DNA from: Paratractidigestivibacter sp003150175
GTDB taxonomy: Bacteria > Actinomycetota > Coriobacteriia > Coriobacteriales > Atopobiaceae
DNA length: 64,000 nt
Assembly (NCBI RefSeq): GCF_964283195.1
Contig: NZ_CAXYLH010000001.1
Direction: 5' to 3' (one strand)
The notes beneath the pieces were generated by a model. The model searched no databases. It was not told the origin of the DNA and saw only the letters and a list, made by a program, of their open reading frames with translations. Positions 1 to 8,759 of this stretch are shown here, piece after piece; position 1 is the first letter of the stretch; each line of letters begins with the position of its first letter. The position numbers and the translations under genes were made by a program.

Positions 1-628
1 CCCACAGGATCTGGGACTGGGCGCCCGCGTCGACGAACTCCTGGAGGATGAGACGGTGGGCCGGGCTCTTTGTGCCCGTCTGGAGCTTGCCGTCCGAGAA
101 CGTGCCGGCTCCGCCGACGCCGAACTGGATGTTGCTCTCGGGGTCGAGGACGCCCGTCGCGTTGTGCGCACAGACGACCTCGCCGCGGCGAGTCGCGTCG
201 TCGCCTCGCTCCACGAGCAGCGGCCGCAGGCCCGCGCGGGCAAGCGACAGCGCGCAGAAAAGGCCCGCGCACCCCGCCCCGACCACGACGACGCGGCGGT
301 CGGGCACGCGCTCGACCGGCTCAGGGAACAAGAAGGGCCTCTCGTCCACGAGCCTCACGCCCTTCTCGGCGCGAGCCCGGGCGAGCTTGCCCAGAAGGGC
401 GCGCTCCGCATCCTCGCCTGCGCGCAGCCCGACGCGCGCGGTGAAGGTCAGCACAATGTCGTTCTTCTTGCGCGCGTCGATGGAGCGGCGCCGGCGCTCG
501 ACCCCCGCGAGCTCACGCTCGGGCACGCGGAGCTTCTTTGCGACGGCGCGACGCAGCGCGGCAAGCTCGCCGGCGTCGGAGCCGTCGAGCTGGGATAGTC
601 GAATTCGGATGCCGGAGACCTCTAGCAT
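1..628 (-). CDS. FAD-dependent dehydrogenase (COG2509-like), N-terminal part; runs off the window
   Basis: About 209 codons are visible and the frame leaves the window at base 1, so the C-terminal half or more is missing. An N-terminal region of roughly 110 residues is followed by a dinucleotide-binding loop VVVGAGCAGLFCALSLA (about residues 113-129) and by FGVGGAGTFSDGKLQT, a signature of the uncharacterised COG2509 flavoproteins. The ATG at 628 overlaps the stop of the upstream flavoprotein by seven bases (ATGCTAG), which points to translational coupling within the Mrp-flavoprotein operon. The family has no settled physiological reaction, so I assign only FAD-dependent oxidoreductase. Confidence 0.88.
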   Translation of the reverse strand, partial: MLEVSGIRIRLSQLDGSDAGELAALRRAVAKKLRVPERELAGVERRRRSIDARKKNDIVLTFTARVGLRAGEDAERALLGKLARARAEKGVRLVDERPFLFPEPVERVPDRRVVVVGAGCAGLFCALSLARAGLRPLLVERGDDATRRGEVVCAHNATGVLDPESNIQFGVGGAGTFSDGKLQTGTKSPAHRLILQEFVDAGAQSQILW

Positions 629-1791
629 GAGGCAGTCCCTTCGTTGTTTGCGGCGCGGCAGGAAAGCGCGGCGGCGGCGCCGGCGACCATTCCGCTCTTC
701 CATGCCCAGGCGAGGTTGAAGCCGCCGCAGTCGGCGTCCACGTCGAGCGCCTCGCCGCAGGCATAGAGACCCGGGCGGGAACGCGACGCGAGCGTGTCCG
801 GATTGAAATCGGAAGTCGGAAGGCCACCGCGGTTGACCTGCGCTTTGTTCTTCTCAGCAAGGCCCTCGACCACGAAATCGAGCGCGCGGGCGCGGCCCAG
901 GGCGGCAGCTTTCCCGCCGAGCGCCGAGGCGATGCGCGGGTCGAGCACGCCGTCGGGAGCGAGGCCCGCGAGCTCGTCTGCGGGGATGCCGCAGGTGAGG
1001 TCGAGGCGGACGACGTCGCCCGGGAGCGCGCGGCGCGAGAAGTCGAACATCACGATGCCCGAGAGACCCCACGGACGGAAGAGCACCTCCCCGACCTCGG
1101 CAAAGACTTGCTGTCCGTCGCGCATGAGCACGGCGCGCACGCGGGCACGGCGGCCGTCGAGCTCTTCGAGCGAGACGCGCCCGTTAACGGGACGCGCGGC
1201 CACAGGGCACAGCACCGGCTCGCCGGAGCCGCCCGTCGCCAGGATCACCGCGCCCGGGCGGATGCTCCCCGTCCGCCATTCCAGCCTGCCTGATTTGGCG
1301 GGCCAGCCCGACGCGTCGGCTTCCCTGCCCGGCGCAAGGACGACCCCGGCGCGCCGGCAGCGGTCGAGCAGCACATTGCGCACGCTCGCCGCCTGCAGGG
1401 ACGCCGGATAGAGGCGCCCGTCCTCGCTCACCCAAGCGAGGCCGCAGCCACGCCAGAACCCGAGCACGTCGGCGAGCCATTCGCCGCCTTCGCCGCAGAC
1501 GGCGCGCACAAACGCCGGGTCGTTGTAGCGCCAGGCGTCGAGGCGCTCGTTCGCGAAGTTGCAGCGTCCGTTGCCCGTGGCCAGGATGGAGCGCCCGCAC
1601 TCGAGGTCGCGCTCGAGCACGACGACCGAGGCCCCCGCCTCGGCTGCGACGGTCGCGGCCACGAGCCCCGCCGCGCCGCCTCCGACCACGGCGACGTCGC
1701 AGGCAGCTGGCACCTCAACCGCGGCGGCCGCGGCGGCGAGGGCTTCTTTCCGCTTTGCCCGAGAGGGTTTCTTTTTTTGCGGGGACGCCAC
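622..1791 (-). CDS. HI0933/BaiN-like flavoprotein (aminoacetone-oxidase family FAD-binding enzyme)
   Basis: A 389-residue flavoprotein of the HI0933 family, known as FAD/NAD(P)-binding oxidoreductases whose substrates are mostly undefined. A lysine-rich, alanine-rich leader of about 30 residues precedes the FAD loop VVGGGAAGLVAA (residues 35-46). The family motif ATGNGRCNF follows at about 71-79, and a C-terminal FAD segment GLYACGEALDVDADCGGFNLAWAW is visible. The start is GTG at 1791, only four bases after the mrp stop, with GAGGG inside the mrp tail as the likely ribosome site. A start nearer residue 25 cannot be excluded because the leader is low in complexity. Confidence 0.9.
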   Translation of the reverse strand: MASPQKKKPSRAKRKEALAAAAAAVEVPAACDVAVVGGGAAGLVAATVAAEAGASVVVLERDLECGRSILATGNGRCNFANERLDAWRYNDPAFVRAVCGEGGEWLADVLGFWRGCGLAWVSEDGRLYPASLQAASVRNVLLDRCRRAGVVLAPGREADASGWPAKSGRLEWRTGSIRPGAVILATGGSGEPVLCPVAARPVNGRVSLEELDGRRARVRAVLMRDGQQVFAEVGEVLFRPWGLSGIVMFDFSRRALPGDVVRLDLTCGIPADELAGLAPDGVLDPRIASALGGKAAALGRARALDFVVEGLAEKNKAQVNRGGLPTSDFNPDTLASRSRPGLYACGEALDVDADCGGFNLAWAWKSGMVAGAAAALSCRAANNEGTASC

Positions 1792-1795
1792 GGGG

Positions 1796-2692
1796 TTACA
1801 GGCCCTCGTTGGCGAGGAACTCGGTGAACTCGGCCACCTGCACGACCGTCTCGGTCATCTGGGGCAGGGTGCCTGCGGGCAGCTTCTCCTCGAAGTCGCC
1901 GCGGTCGCAGGCCTCGGCGAGCACCGGGTCGATGCCGAGCTGGCCCAGCTCAACGAGACCGAACGCGCGAGCGGTCTCCTTGAGGCGAGAAGGGCCATAG
2001 GGGTAGATCTTCTTGCCGCAGTCCGGGCAGGTCACGTAGGCCATGTTCTCCACGAGGCCGATGACGGGGACCTCCATCATGTTGGCCATGTTCACGGCCT
2101 TGCCCACGACCATCTGGACGAGGTTCTGCGGCGAGCTCACGATGACGACGCCCTCGACGGGCAGGCTCTGGAAGACGGTGAGCGCCACGTCGGAGGTTCC
2201 CGGGGGCATGTCGACCAGCAGGAAGTCGAGCTCGCCCCAGGCGGTCTGGCCCCAGAACTGCTTGATGGCGCCCGCCACGACAGGCCCGCGCCAAAGCACG
2301 GGGTCGGTCTCGTGCTCGAGGACGAGGTTCGCGCTCATGATCTTGATGCCGCCGCGGGACTCCTGCGGCACGAGCAGGTTGTCCTGCGCGTAGGCGTGGG
2401 CCCCGGCGAGGCCGAACATCTTTGGGATGGAGGGGCCGGTCACGTCGGCGTCCAAGATGCCGACCTTGGCGCCGCGGCGGGCGAGCTCGGTGGCGAGGAT
2501 GCCCGTGACGAGCGACTTGCCCACGCCGCCCTTGCCCGAGACGACGCCGATCACGTGCTTGATGGAGCTGCCCTCGGCGAGGGGCTCCACCTGCGGGCCC
2601 GCCTGCTCGGCTGCCTGCTGGCCCTCCTCGTGGCCCTTCTGGCGAGAGGACTCGAACTCCTCGCGGATACGCTGCTTCTCTGCTTCGTCCAT
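1796..2692 (-). CDS. mrp: Mrp/NBP35 family Fe-S carrier P-loop ATPase
   Basis: A 298-residue cytosolic ATPase of the Mrp/ApbC/NBP35 group, which binds and transfers [4Fe-4S] clusters to apo-proteins. A charged N-terminal extension (about 45 residues, rich in E, Q and K) precedes the deviant Walker A loop SGKGGVGKS (52-60). The DMPPGTSD motif (161-168) is typical of Mrp, and the conserved cysteine pair TCPDCG (221-226) is the dimer-interface cluster site. The ATG at 2692 has an AAAGG ribosome site just upstream. It is the first gene of a minus-strand operon with two flavoproteins. Confidence 0.95.
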   Translation of the reverse strand: MDEAEKQRIREEFESSRQKGHEEGQQAAEQAGPQVEPLAEGSSIKHVIGVVSGKGGVGKSLVTGILATELARRGAKVGILDADVTGPSIPKMFGLAGAHAYAQDNLLVPQESRGGIKIMSANLVLEHETDPVLWRGPVVAGAIKQFWGQTAWGELDFLLVDMPPGTSDVALTVFQSLPVEGVVIVSSPQNLVQMVVGKAVNMANMMEVPVIGLVENMAYVTCPDCGKKIYPYGPSRLKETARAFGLVELGQLGIDPVLAEACDRGDFEEKLPAGTLPQMTETVVQVAEFTEFLANEGL

Positions 2693-2865
2693 GGTTACCT
2701 TTCTCGTTCAAAGTGCTGCGACCTTTGATTCTACCCGCTGAGCGCGCGTCGCAAGGCGGATAATGGGCTTCCTTGGGCGCGGGCGGGCGCCAAAAAGCCT
2801 GCCGCGCAAAACCCGCGGGCGAATCCCGCGGCCCAGAAGACCGATCAACAGAGGGGAGCGCCGCC

Positions 2866-3939
2866 ATGCCGAGTGAGCGGGACACGCGTGTCAACGGGCC
2901 CGTCGGCGACGCCCGGAGCTTCACGCTCGACTCCGACGGCTTCGCTTGCTCGCTCGTCTGCGAGGAGCCCGAGGTCTGGCGCGTCGAGCTTCGCATGGAC
3001 CGCACCTTCCTGCCCGACGTGAACGTCCATGTGGTCCGCGACGGCGACGAGGCGCTCATCGTCGACACCGGGACCTGGGACGACTACAACGACACCCGCC
3101 TCATGCGCGCGCTCGCGCGGCTCGGCGTGGACCCGGCGCGCGCGACCGTCTTCATCACCCACTCGCACGACGACCACGCGGGGCTCGCCCGCGAGCTCGC
3201 CTCCGCCGGCGCGCGCATCCTCATGAGCGAGCAGGCCTTGGCCGACCTCCGGGCCTTCTCCTCCCCCGACTACCTGCGGTTCATGGCGGGCCGGCTCGTC
3301 GCGGAGGGGTCCGACCCGGTCGTCGCGGAGAAGCTCGCGCGCACGATCTGGACCCGCCGGGCGGACTTCACGCTCGATGGCTTCGAGGCCGAGGCGGTCC
3401 GGCCGCACGACCGCATAGCCTGCGGGCGCTGGGGCTTCGAGGTCCTGCCGACGCCCGGCCACACGCCGGGCCACTGCGCGCTGTGGCTGCCTGAGCGCTC
3501 GATGGCGTTCACCGGCGACGCGCTGCTCTTCGCCTGCTCGACCTTCATCTGCTTCTGGCGCGGGGTGCCCGACAGCCTCGGCCTGCAGCTGGGGACCCTC
3601 CGCACGCTCTCCGGCCTCGGCATCGAGCGCGCCTTCCTCGGCCACGGCCGCCAAGAAGGGAGCCTCGCCGACCGGGCGGCCGCCAACATCGCCCACCACG
3701 AGCGCCGCGGCTCCCGCGCGCTCGAGGCGGTGCGCCGGTCGCCCGGGCGCAGCGGCCGCGAGCTCGTCTGCGACCTCGGTTGGCGCGCCGTGGGCGCAGG
3801 CGGCCTCGACGCCGTGGCGCCGCTGACCCGCTGGTTCATCTGCGCCGAAAGCGCGGCGCACCTCGACCACCTCGTTGAGCTGGGCTCCGTTCGCCGAGTC
3901 CCGGATGCCGGCGGCGTCGCGCGGTATTATCCCGAGTAA
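2866..3939 (+). CDS. MBL-fold metallo-hydrolase
   Basis: A 357-residue metallo-beta-lactamase-fold hydrolase. The metal-binding signature THSHDDHAG is at about residues 98-106, followed by PTPGHTPGHC, FTGDALLF and FLGHG, which supply the remaining metal ligands of the glyoxalase II/RNase Z-like fold. The C-terminal 90 residues look like the winged-helix tail common in LACTB2-type members. I chose the ATG at 2866 because of the AGAGGGGAG ribosome site eight bases upstream; the frame stays open to 2773 but the extra 31 residues look non-conserved. It lies beside a YhcH-like protein and keto-acid sugar genes, so a lactone or sugar-ester substrate is possible but unproven. Confidence 0.9.
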   Translation: MPSERDTRVNGPVGDARSFTLDSDGFACSLVCEEPEVWRVELRMDRTFLPDVNVHVVRDGDEALIVDTGTWDDYNDTRLMRALARLGVDPARATVFITHSHDDHAGLARELASAGARILMSEQALADLRAFSSPDYLRFMAGRLVAEGSDPVVAEKLARTIWTRRADFTLDGFEAEAVRPHDRIACGRWGFEVLPTPGHTPGHCALWLPERSMAFTGDALLFACSTFICFWRGVPDSLGLQLGTLRTLSGLGIERAFLGHGRQEGSLADRAAANIAHHERRGSRALEAVRRSPGRSGRELVCDLGWRAVGAGGLDAVAPLTRWFICAESAAHLDHLVELGSVRRVPDAGGVARYYPE

Positions 3940-4015
3940 TGCAGGGGACGCGGCCCCCAAGCCCCGCCCCGACAAAGAAGCCCGGGGCGGCGCCCCGGCG
4001 GACCAAGGAGGCCCC

Positions 4016-4477
4016 ATGCTCTTCTCTTCGCTTTCCGACTACTCCCAGAGCGTCATCCCCGCAGATCGCATGGCCAAGGTGCTGGAGTTCCTCGGCCGCG
4101 ACGACCTCGCAGACATCGAGTGCGGCCGCCACGACATCGACGGCGACGCGATCTACGCGAACGTGATGGAGTTCGAGACCGTGCCCGCCGCCGAGAAGCC
4201 CTTCGAGGCGCATCGCCGCTATGCCGACGTTCACTTCGTCATCAGCGGCGTCGAGCGCCTGGCCACGGCGCCGGTCCGCGAGCTCGAGCCCCTCGGCGAG
4301 TTCAACCGCAAGGACGACTTCGGCCTCTACGTCAACGCGCCCCGCGAGGCCTGGGTCGAGCTCCACGAGGGCGACCTCGTGGTCACCCCTCCCTGCGACG
4401 CGCACAAGCCGGGCTGCTGCGCCGAGGCGGGCCCCGCCAAGCTCAAGAAGGTCTGCGTCAAGGTCCTCGTCGACTAG
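4016..4477 (+). CDS. YhcH/YjgK/YiaL family protein
   Basis: A 153-residue protein of the YhcH/YjgK/YiaL (DUF386) cupin-like family, whose members are linked to sialic acid, ketogluconate and other sugar catabolism. FEAHRRYADVHFVISGVE near residue 62 matches the family's EAHRxYxDxxxxxxGxE signature, and CDAHKPG near 130 is the conserved His metal ligand region. The length is normal for the family. The start at 4016 has AAGGAG seven bases upstream. It is downstream of the MBL hydrolase on the same strand and close to the KDG/KDPG genes, suggesting an auxiliary role (for example an anomerase-like step) in sugar-acid use. Confidence 0.9.
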   Translation: MLFSSLSDYSQSVIPADRMAKVLEFLGRDDLADIECGRHDIDGDAIYANVMEFETVPAAEKPFEAHRRYADVHFVISGVERLATAPVRELEPLGEFNRKDDFGLYVNAPREAWVELHEGDLVVTPPCDAHKPGCCAEAGPAKLKKVCVKVLVD

Positions 4478-4523
4478 CCCCTCCGAAAAGCCGCGGCTCA
4501 GGCCTCCGGCCTGCATAGACGGC

Positions 4524-4564
4524 AAAAAGAAGCCGACGCCCGACCAGGCACCGGCTTCTTTTTT
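4524..4564. terminator. Rho-independent terminator, probably bidirectional
   Basis: The stem AAGAAGCCG (4527-4535) pairs with CGGCTTCTT (4552-4560) and is followed by a T run. An A run precedes the left arm, so the structure can also end transcripts from the minus strand. It sits between the converging yhcH-like gene and the FAD oxidoreductase gene. Confidence 0.85.
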
Positions 4565-4612
4565 GATCTCGGCAGTTGGGTCGGCAGTTGGGGCGTCCCC
4601 CTTGTCCCTGCG

Positions 4613-5668
4613 CTACTCCAGCCCGAGGTACGCGAGCATGCCCGCGACGGCGACCTTCGCCCCCGCGACGGCGTGGACGACGGTGAGCGGCCCTACGACG
4701 ACGTCGCCGGCGGCAAAGACTCCGGGCACGGTCGTCTGGCCGTCCTCCCCAACCTCGAGCAGGCCGCGGTCATTCGCGCACAGCCCGTCGGTGGTCAGCA
4801 CAAGCTTGTTTTTGGGCTGCTGCGACGCGGCGATGATCACGGTGTCGGCGTGGACGTGGTCGAGCTGCTCCTCGTAGCCCGTGACCTTGTCGTCCTCGTC
4901 GAAGATCGCCGTGCGGAATACCGGGCCGTTCTCGTCGATGGCGCAGATGGCCTTGCCGTAGGCAATCTCGGCGCCCTCGAGCTCGGCGTACTCGACCTCG
5001 TCGGAGCTCGCAGAGACGTGCTTGCTGCGCGCGTAGAGCGTGACCTTGCGCGCGCCGTGGCGCAGCGCCTGGCGGGCGACGTCCATGGCGACGTTGCCCA
5101 CGCCGATGACGGCAACCTCGTCGCCGATGTGCACCGAGGAAGGGTTGACCAGGTAGTCGATGCCGAACGCGACGTTTCCGCGGGTCTCGCCGGGGATGCC
5201 GAGCTTGCGGGCGCGCCAGGTGCCCGTGCCCACGAACACGGCGTCGTAGCCGTCGCGCAGCAGGTCGTCGATGTGCAGCGCGCCGCCGATGGTGGTCGAG
5301 GGGCGCACGTGCACGCCGAGATCGCACATGACCTTGCGGTACTTCTGGACGAGCGTCTTCGGCAGGCGGAACTCGGGGATGCCGTACTCGAGGACGCCGC
5401 CGATCTGCTCGCGCTGCTCGAACACGGTGACGTCGCAGCCGCGCTGGGCGAGCTTGATGGCGGCCGTGATGCCGGCGGGGCCGGAGCCGATGACGGCGAC
5501 GGACTTGCCGCAGCTCTCCGCCTGCTCGAAGCGGGCGCGCTCGAGGTAGGCCGAGCTGATGAAGCTCTCGATGCTCGAGAAGTGAATCGGCGTGCCCTTG
5601 TGGCCCTGGACGCACGCGCCCTCGCACTGATTCGAGTGGTTGCACACGATCGAGCAGACGGCGCTCAT
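4613..5668 (-). CDS. GltD/DPD-like FAD-NAD(P) oxidoreductase, lacking the first Fe-S motif
   Basis: A 351-residue protein homologous to the glutamate synthase small-subunit/dihydropyrimidine dehydrogenase FAD module. The Cys-rich segment AVCSIVCNHSNQCEGACVQG is at residues 3-22. It is followed by the FAD loop VAVIGSGPAGITAA (about 57-70), the NAD(P) loop VAVIGVGNVAMDVA (about 183-196) and the GVFAAGDVV FAD motif near the C-terminus. Family members normally start about 45-50 residues earlier with a CxxCxxPxC cluster motif; that part is absent. In frame, family-like residues (DPAGALLFENNP) continue upstream of the ATG until a TGA at 5714-5716, so the true start may be non-ATG or the gene is truncated. 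It follows eda by 85 bases. Confidence 0.82.
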   Translation of the reverse strand: MSAVCSIVCNHSNQCEGACVQGHKGTPIHFSSIESFISSAYLERARFEQAESCGKSVAVIGSGPAGITAAIKLAQRGCDVTVFEQREQIGGVLEYGIPEFRLPKTLVQKYRKVMCDLGVHVRPSTTIGGALHIDDLLRDGYDAVFVGTGTWRARKLGIPGETRGNVAFGIDYLVNPSSVHIGDEVAVIGVGNVAMDVARQALRHGARKVTLYARSKHVSASSDEVEYAELEGAEIAYGKAICAIDENGPVFRTAIFDEDDKVTGYEEQLDHVHADTVIIAASQQPKNKLVLTTDGLCANDRGLLEVGEDGQTTVPGVFAAGDVVVGPLTVVHAVAGAKVAVAGMLAYLGLE

Positions 5669-5753
5669 GGGGTTGTTCTCGAACAGGAGCGCGCCCGCCG
5701 GATCAGACAGGCGTCACTGTCGCGCCGGGCGAGTCCGGCGGCATCGGCTCGCG

Positions 5754-6395
5754 CTAGGCGCGGATCTTGGCCACGACCTCCATGGCGCCGCGGCAGGCCT
5801 CGGTAACCTTCGAGAAGTCGCCGTCGGCGAACAGCGCCGGCTTGACCATCCAGGTGCCGCCGCAGGCGACGATGCACGGCGAGCTCAGGTACTCCTCGAC
5901 GTTCGCGGTGCTCACGCCGCCGGTCGGCATGAAGCGGTGGCCGACGAACGGGGCGCACAGGGCCTTGATGGTGTTGAGTCCGCCGTACTGCGCGGCCGGG
6001 AAGAACTTCGTGACGGTGAGGCCGAGCTTGCGGGCGGCGGTGACCTCGGAGGGGGTCACGGTGCCGGGCAGCACGGGGACGTTGAGCTCGATGCAGCGCT
6101 TGACGACATCGGCGTCGAAGCCCGGGCTCACGATGAAGCCGGCGCCCGCGGCGACGGCCTCGTCGACCTGCTCGACAGTGAGGACGGTGCCGGCGCCCAC
6201 GTTGATCTCGGGGACCTCGTCGTGCATGGCCTTGATGCACTCGGCGGCGCAGGCGGTGCGGAAGGTGACCTCAGCGGAGGGCATGCCGCCGGCGACGAGC
6301 GCGCGGGCCATGGGGACGGCGTCCTCGACCTTGTCCAGGACGACGACGGGGACGATGGCGAGGTCGTGGAGCTTCTGGTAGAAATCCTCGAACAT
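5754..6395 (-). CDS. eda: 2-dehydro-3-deoxyphosphogluconate aldolase / 4-hydroxy-2-oxoglutarate aldolase
   Basis: A 213-residue class I aldolase that cleaves KDPG to pyruvate and glyceraldehyde-3-phosphate (Entner-Doudoroff type) and may also act on KHG. The catalytic Glu lies in AEVTFRT (E42) and the Schiff-base Lys in VTKFFPAAQYGG (K130); GAGTVL and MPTGGV are further family motifs. The start at 6395 was chosen for its GAGAGGAA ribosome site; a longer frame from 6449 adds 18 unlikely residues. It lies downstream of the KDG kinase gene on the same strand, giving the two-step route KDG to KDPG to C3 products. Confidence 0.95.
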   Translation of the reverse strand: MFEDFYQKLHDLAIVPVVVLDKVEDAVPMARALVAGGMPSAEVTFRTACAAECIKAMHDEVPEINVGAGTVLTVEQVDEAVAAGAGFIVSPGFDADVVKRCIELNVPVLPGTVTPSEVTAARKLGLTVTKFFPAAQYGGLNTIKALCAPFVGHRFMPTGGVSTANVEEYLSSPCIVACGGTWMVKPALFADGDFSKVTEACRGAMEVVAKIRA

Positions 6396-6482
6396 GATGT
6401 GTTCCTCTCGGTTTGCCGCCGGCCGCTGGGCCTGCGGGTTTATTTGCAAAGAAGTACGGGGCCGGTTAGGGCCAGCTGCGCG

Positions 6483-7520
6483 CTAGCGGGAGACGCGGGT
6501 GCCGCCGCCGGAGACCGCGACGCCGGCGATCTCGGCCTCGGTCACGAGGTTCGCGTCGCCGCGGACGGTCAGCTTGAGCACAGAGGCCGCGATGGCGTAG
6601 TCGATGGCGCGCTGCGGCTCATAGCCGTGGAGCAGCGCGTGGAGCAGGCCGGCGTTGAAGGCGTCGCCGCCGCCCACGCCCTCGAGCACGTGCACGTCAT
6701 GGGCGCCGCTGAACCAGTGTGCGTCGGTCTCGGCGTCGTAGAGCACGCCCATCCACTGCGAGCGCTCAACGCTCTGGATGTCGCGCACGACGCTGGCGAC
6801 CTTCTTGCAGCCGTAGGTCGCGCAGATCTGGCGGGCCATCTCGACGTAGGAGTCGCGCTCCTCGATGCCGTTGCTCAGCGAGCCGGAGACGCAAGTGATG
6901 CCGAGGCCGGCGGGCGCGTCCTCGTCGTTGGCGATGACGATGTCGACGAGGGACAGGAGCTCGGCCATGACCTGCTGGGACTTGGCCGGCGACCACATCT
7001 TGCCGCGGTAGTTGACATCGCAGACGGTGACGATGCCGCGCTCGCGGGCGGCCGCGAGGGCCTGCTTGCAGGCGAGCGCCATCTCGTCGGAGATGGCCGG
7101 CGTAACGCCGCTGAAGTAAAAGACGCCGACGCCCCCGAGGATGGAGTCCCAGTCGAGCTCGTCGTGGCTCGCCATGTTGATGGCGGAGTACTTGCGGTCG
7201 TAGACGCAGCCGTTGGAGCGCTGCGAGGCGCCGAGCTCGAAGTAATACGTGCCCAGGCGGTCGCCGGAGCGCACGACGCGCGAGGTGTCGACGCCGTAGC
7301 CGCGCAGGCCGCGCAGGGCACAGTCACCGATGCGGTTGGCGGGCACGACCGAGACGTAGGCCGCGTTGTCGCCCTGGTACGCGAGCGAAAGAGCGGTATT
7401 CGCCTCCGCGCCGCCGTAGCGGGCGTCGAAGGACGTTGCCTGCTCGATGCGCAGGTTGTCGGGCGGGCTGAGGCGGAGCATGATCTCGCCGAAGGTGAGC
7501 ACGAGCGTGTTCTGGTCCAT
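6483..7520 (-). CDS. kdgK: PfkB-family sugar kinase, probable 2-keto-3-deoxygluconate kinase
   Basis: A 345-residue ribokinase/PfkB kinase. The N-terminal substrate half contains GEIMLRLSPP and the RYGGAEANTALSLA glycine motif (about 35-48). The C-terminal anion-hole and catalytic base lie in GVGGGDAFNAG (D286), replacing the more common GAGD form. KDG kinase specificity is inferred from the eda gene 87 bases downstream and from the LacI regulator divergently upstream. The ribosome site TGGAGGAAGA directly precedes the ATG at 7520. The perfect palindrome at 7554-7578 lies just upstream and is the likely repressor site. Confidence 0.9.
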   Translation of the reverse strand: MDQNTLVLTFGEIMLRLSPPDNLRIEQATSFDARYGGAEANTALSLAYQGDNAAYVSVVPANRIGDCALRGLRGYGVDTSRVVRSGDRLGTYYFELGASQRSNGCVYDRKYSAINMASHDELDWDSILGGVGVFYFSGVTPAISDEMALACKQALAAARERGIVTVCDVNYRGKMWSPAKSQQVMAELLSLVDIVIANDEDAPAGLGITCVSGSLSNGIEERDSYVEMARQICATYGCKKVASVVRDIQSVERSQWMGVLYDAETDAHWFSGAHDVHVLEGVGGGDAFNAGLLHALLHGYEPQRAIDYAIAASVLKLTVRGDANLVTEAEIAGVAVSGGGTRVSR

Positions 7521-7553
7521 TCTTCCTCCAACCGGGTAGTCATCTACCTTTGT

Positions 7554-7578
7554 GTAATCGATTTACGAAATCGATTAC
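7554..7578. promoter_or_regulatory. LacI-family operator (perfect 11-bp inverted repeat)
   Basis: The arms GTAATCGATTT and AAATCGATTAC are perfectly complementary around the spacer ACG. The site sits in the divergent region between the KDG kinase and the LacI-type regulator, 34 bases from the kinase start. I infer that it binds the adjacent regulator and controls both directions. Confidence 0.8.
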
Positions 7579-7603
7579 GTAACTTCGATTTGTATTGTAT
7601 ACT
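7575..7603 (+). promoter_or_regulatory. Candidate promoter for the LacI-type regulator
   Basis: TTACGT (7575-7580) and TATACT (7598-7603) are separated by exactly 17 bases. The -35 half overlaps the right arm of the operator, which would give autorepression. The -35 match is only moderate. Confidence 0.5.
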
Positions 7604-7670
7604 CCACTGAAGCGGGAATCGCAACGTGATTCTGGATTCGGCGGATAAAAACACGGGGACGGAGGCGGAA

Positions 7671-8759
7671 ATGGCCCGCGTGCGCATCAAGGACATAGCG
7701 GAACAGGCGGGCGTGAGCGCCGCCACCGTGTCCCGCTACCTCAACAACACCCCGGGCGCCATGACGGAAGATACCCGCGCGCGCATCGCCGAGGTCGTCG
7801 AGCGTACCGGGTACCGGCCGCTCGCCGCGGCGCGGAGCCTGCGCACCGACCGCTCGCAGCTGCTCGGCGTCGTGTTCGCGGACATCGCCAACCCCTACTC
7901 CTCCGCGATGCTCGAGGCGCTCTCGCGCGAGGCGGAGGGCGCGGGCTACTCCCTCATGACCGCCGTCTCGGGCAACGGCCCCGCCTCCGAGGCGGCAGCC
8001 GTCGAGCGCCTGCTCTCCGCCGGGGCGGACGCGCTCGTGGTCAACACCTGCGGCGGCAACGACGAGGCGCTCATCGAGGCGAGCCGCAAGGCCCCGGTCG
8101 TCTTGCTGGACCGCGACCTCGACGGCGGCCTCGCGCGCGCCGACCGCAAGCTCGACATCGTGACCTCGAACAACGCCGAGCTCGTCAACGGCCTCGTCGG
8201 CGAGCTCGTGGGGTGCGGGTGCAAGAAGATCGTGCTCCTGACGCAGAGCGGCATCGCGAGCTCCATCCGGCGCGAGCGCGCAGCGAGCTTCTCGGACGAC
8301 GTGGCCGCGGTCGGCGTCGAGGGGGAGGTCGTCGCGCTCGAGGACGACGTCCAGAAGGCCGCGGCACAGATCGGCTCGCTCGTGGGCGGCGGTGCCGGCT
8401 GCGATGGGGGCAACGTTGGCGACAAGGGCCGCGACGACGGCGAGCGACGCGGGGAGCTTGGCCTCATGGCCGTCAACGGTGTCGTGTTCCTGCAGCTCAT
8501 CGAGGCGTTGCAGGCCGCGAACCCCGGGCTCGGCGAGGACGCCGAGAGGCGCGTCCGTCTGACGACCTTCGACGAGTACGCATGGAACCGCATGCTCATG
8601 GGCGGCGTCACCACGGCGGCCCAGGACGTGGGCGCCATCGCGCGGGCGGTCTTCGGCCAGGCGATGGCGCGGATCGACGGCGACCGCGGGCCCGCCCGGC
8701 GGATCGAGGTGCCCGGAAGAATCATCCGCCGCGCGTCGACTGCTCGACGGCCGGTCTAA
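7671..8759 (+). CDS. LacI-family transcriptional regulator, probable KDG/ketogluconate repressor
   Basis: A 362-residue LacI/GalR regulator. The helix-turn-helix and hinge (IKDIAEQAGVSAATVSRYLNN, residues 6-26) are canonical, then a periplasmic-binding-like effector domain begins with LLGVVFADIANPYSS. The region around residues 240-265 is unusually rich in Gly, Asp and Arg compared with the family, perhaps an insertion. I chose the ATG at 7671 because GGAGG lies six bases upstream; the open frame from 7626 adds 15 residues without support. It is divergent from kdgK-eda and upstream of the SDR gene, so the likely inducer is a keto-deoxy sugar acid. That is inference. Confidence 0.9.
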   Translation: MARVRIKDIAEQAGVSAATVSRYLNNTPGAMTEDTRARIAEVVERTGYRPLAAARSLRTDRSQLLGVVFADIANPYSSAMLEALSREAEGAGYSLMTAVSGNGPASEAAAVERLLSAGADALVVNTCGGNDEALIEASRKAPVVLLDRDLDGGLARADRKLDIVTSNNAELVNGLVGELVGCGCKKIVLLTQSGIASSIRRERAASFSDDVAAVGVEGEVVALEDDVQKAAAQIGSLVGGGAGCDGGNVGDKGRDDGERRGELGLMAVNGVVFLQLIEALQAANPGLGEDAERRVRLTTFDEYAWNRMLMGGVTTAAQDVGAIARAVFGQAMARIDGDRGPARRIEVPGRIIRRASTARRPV

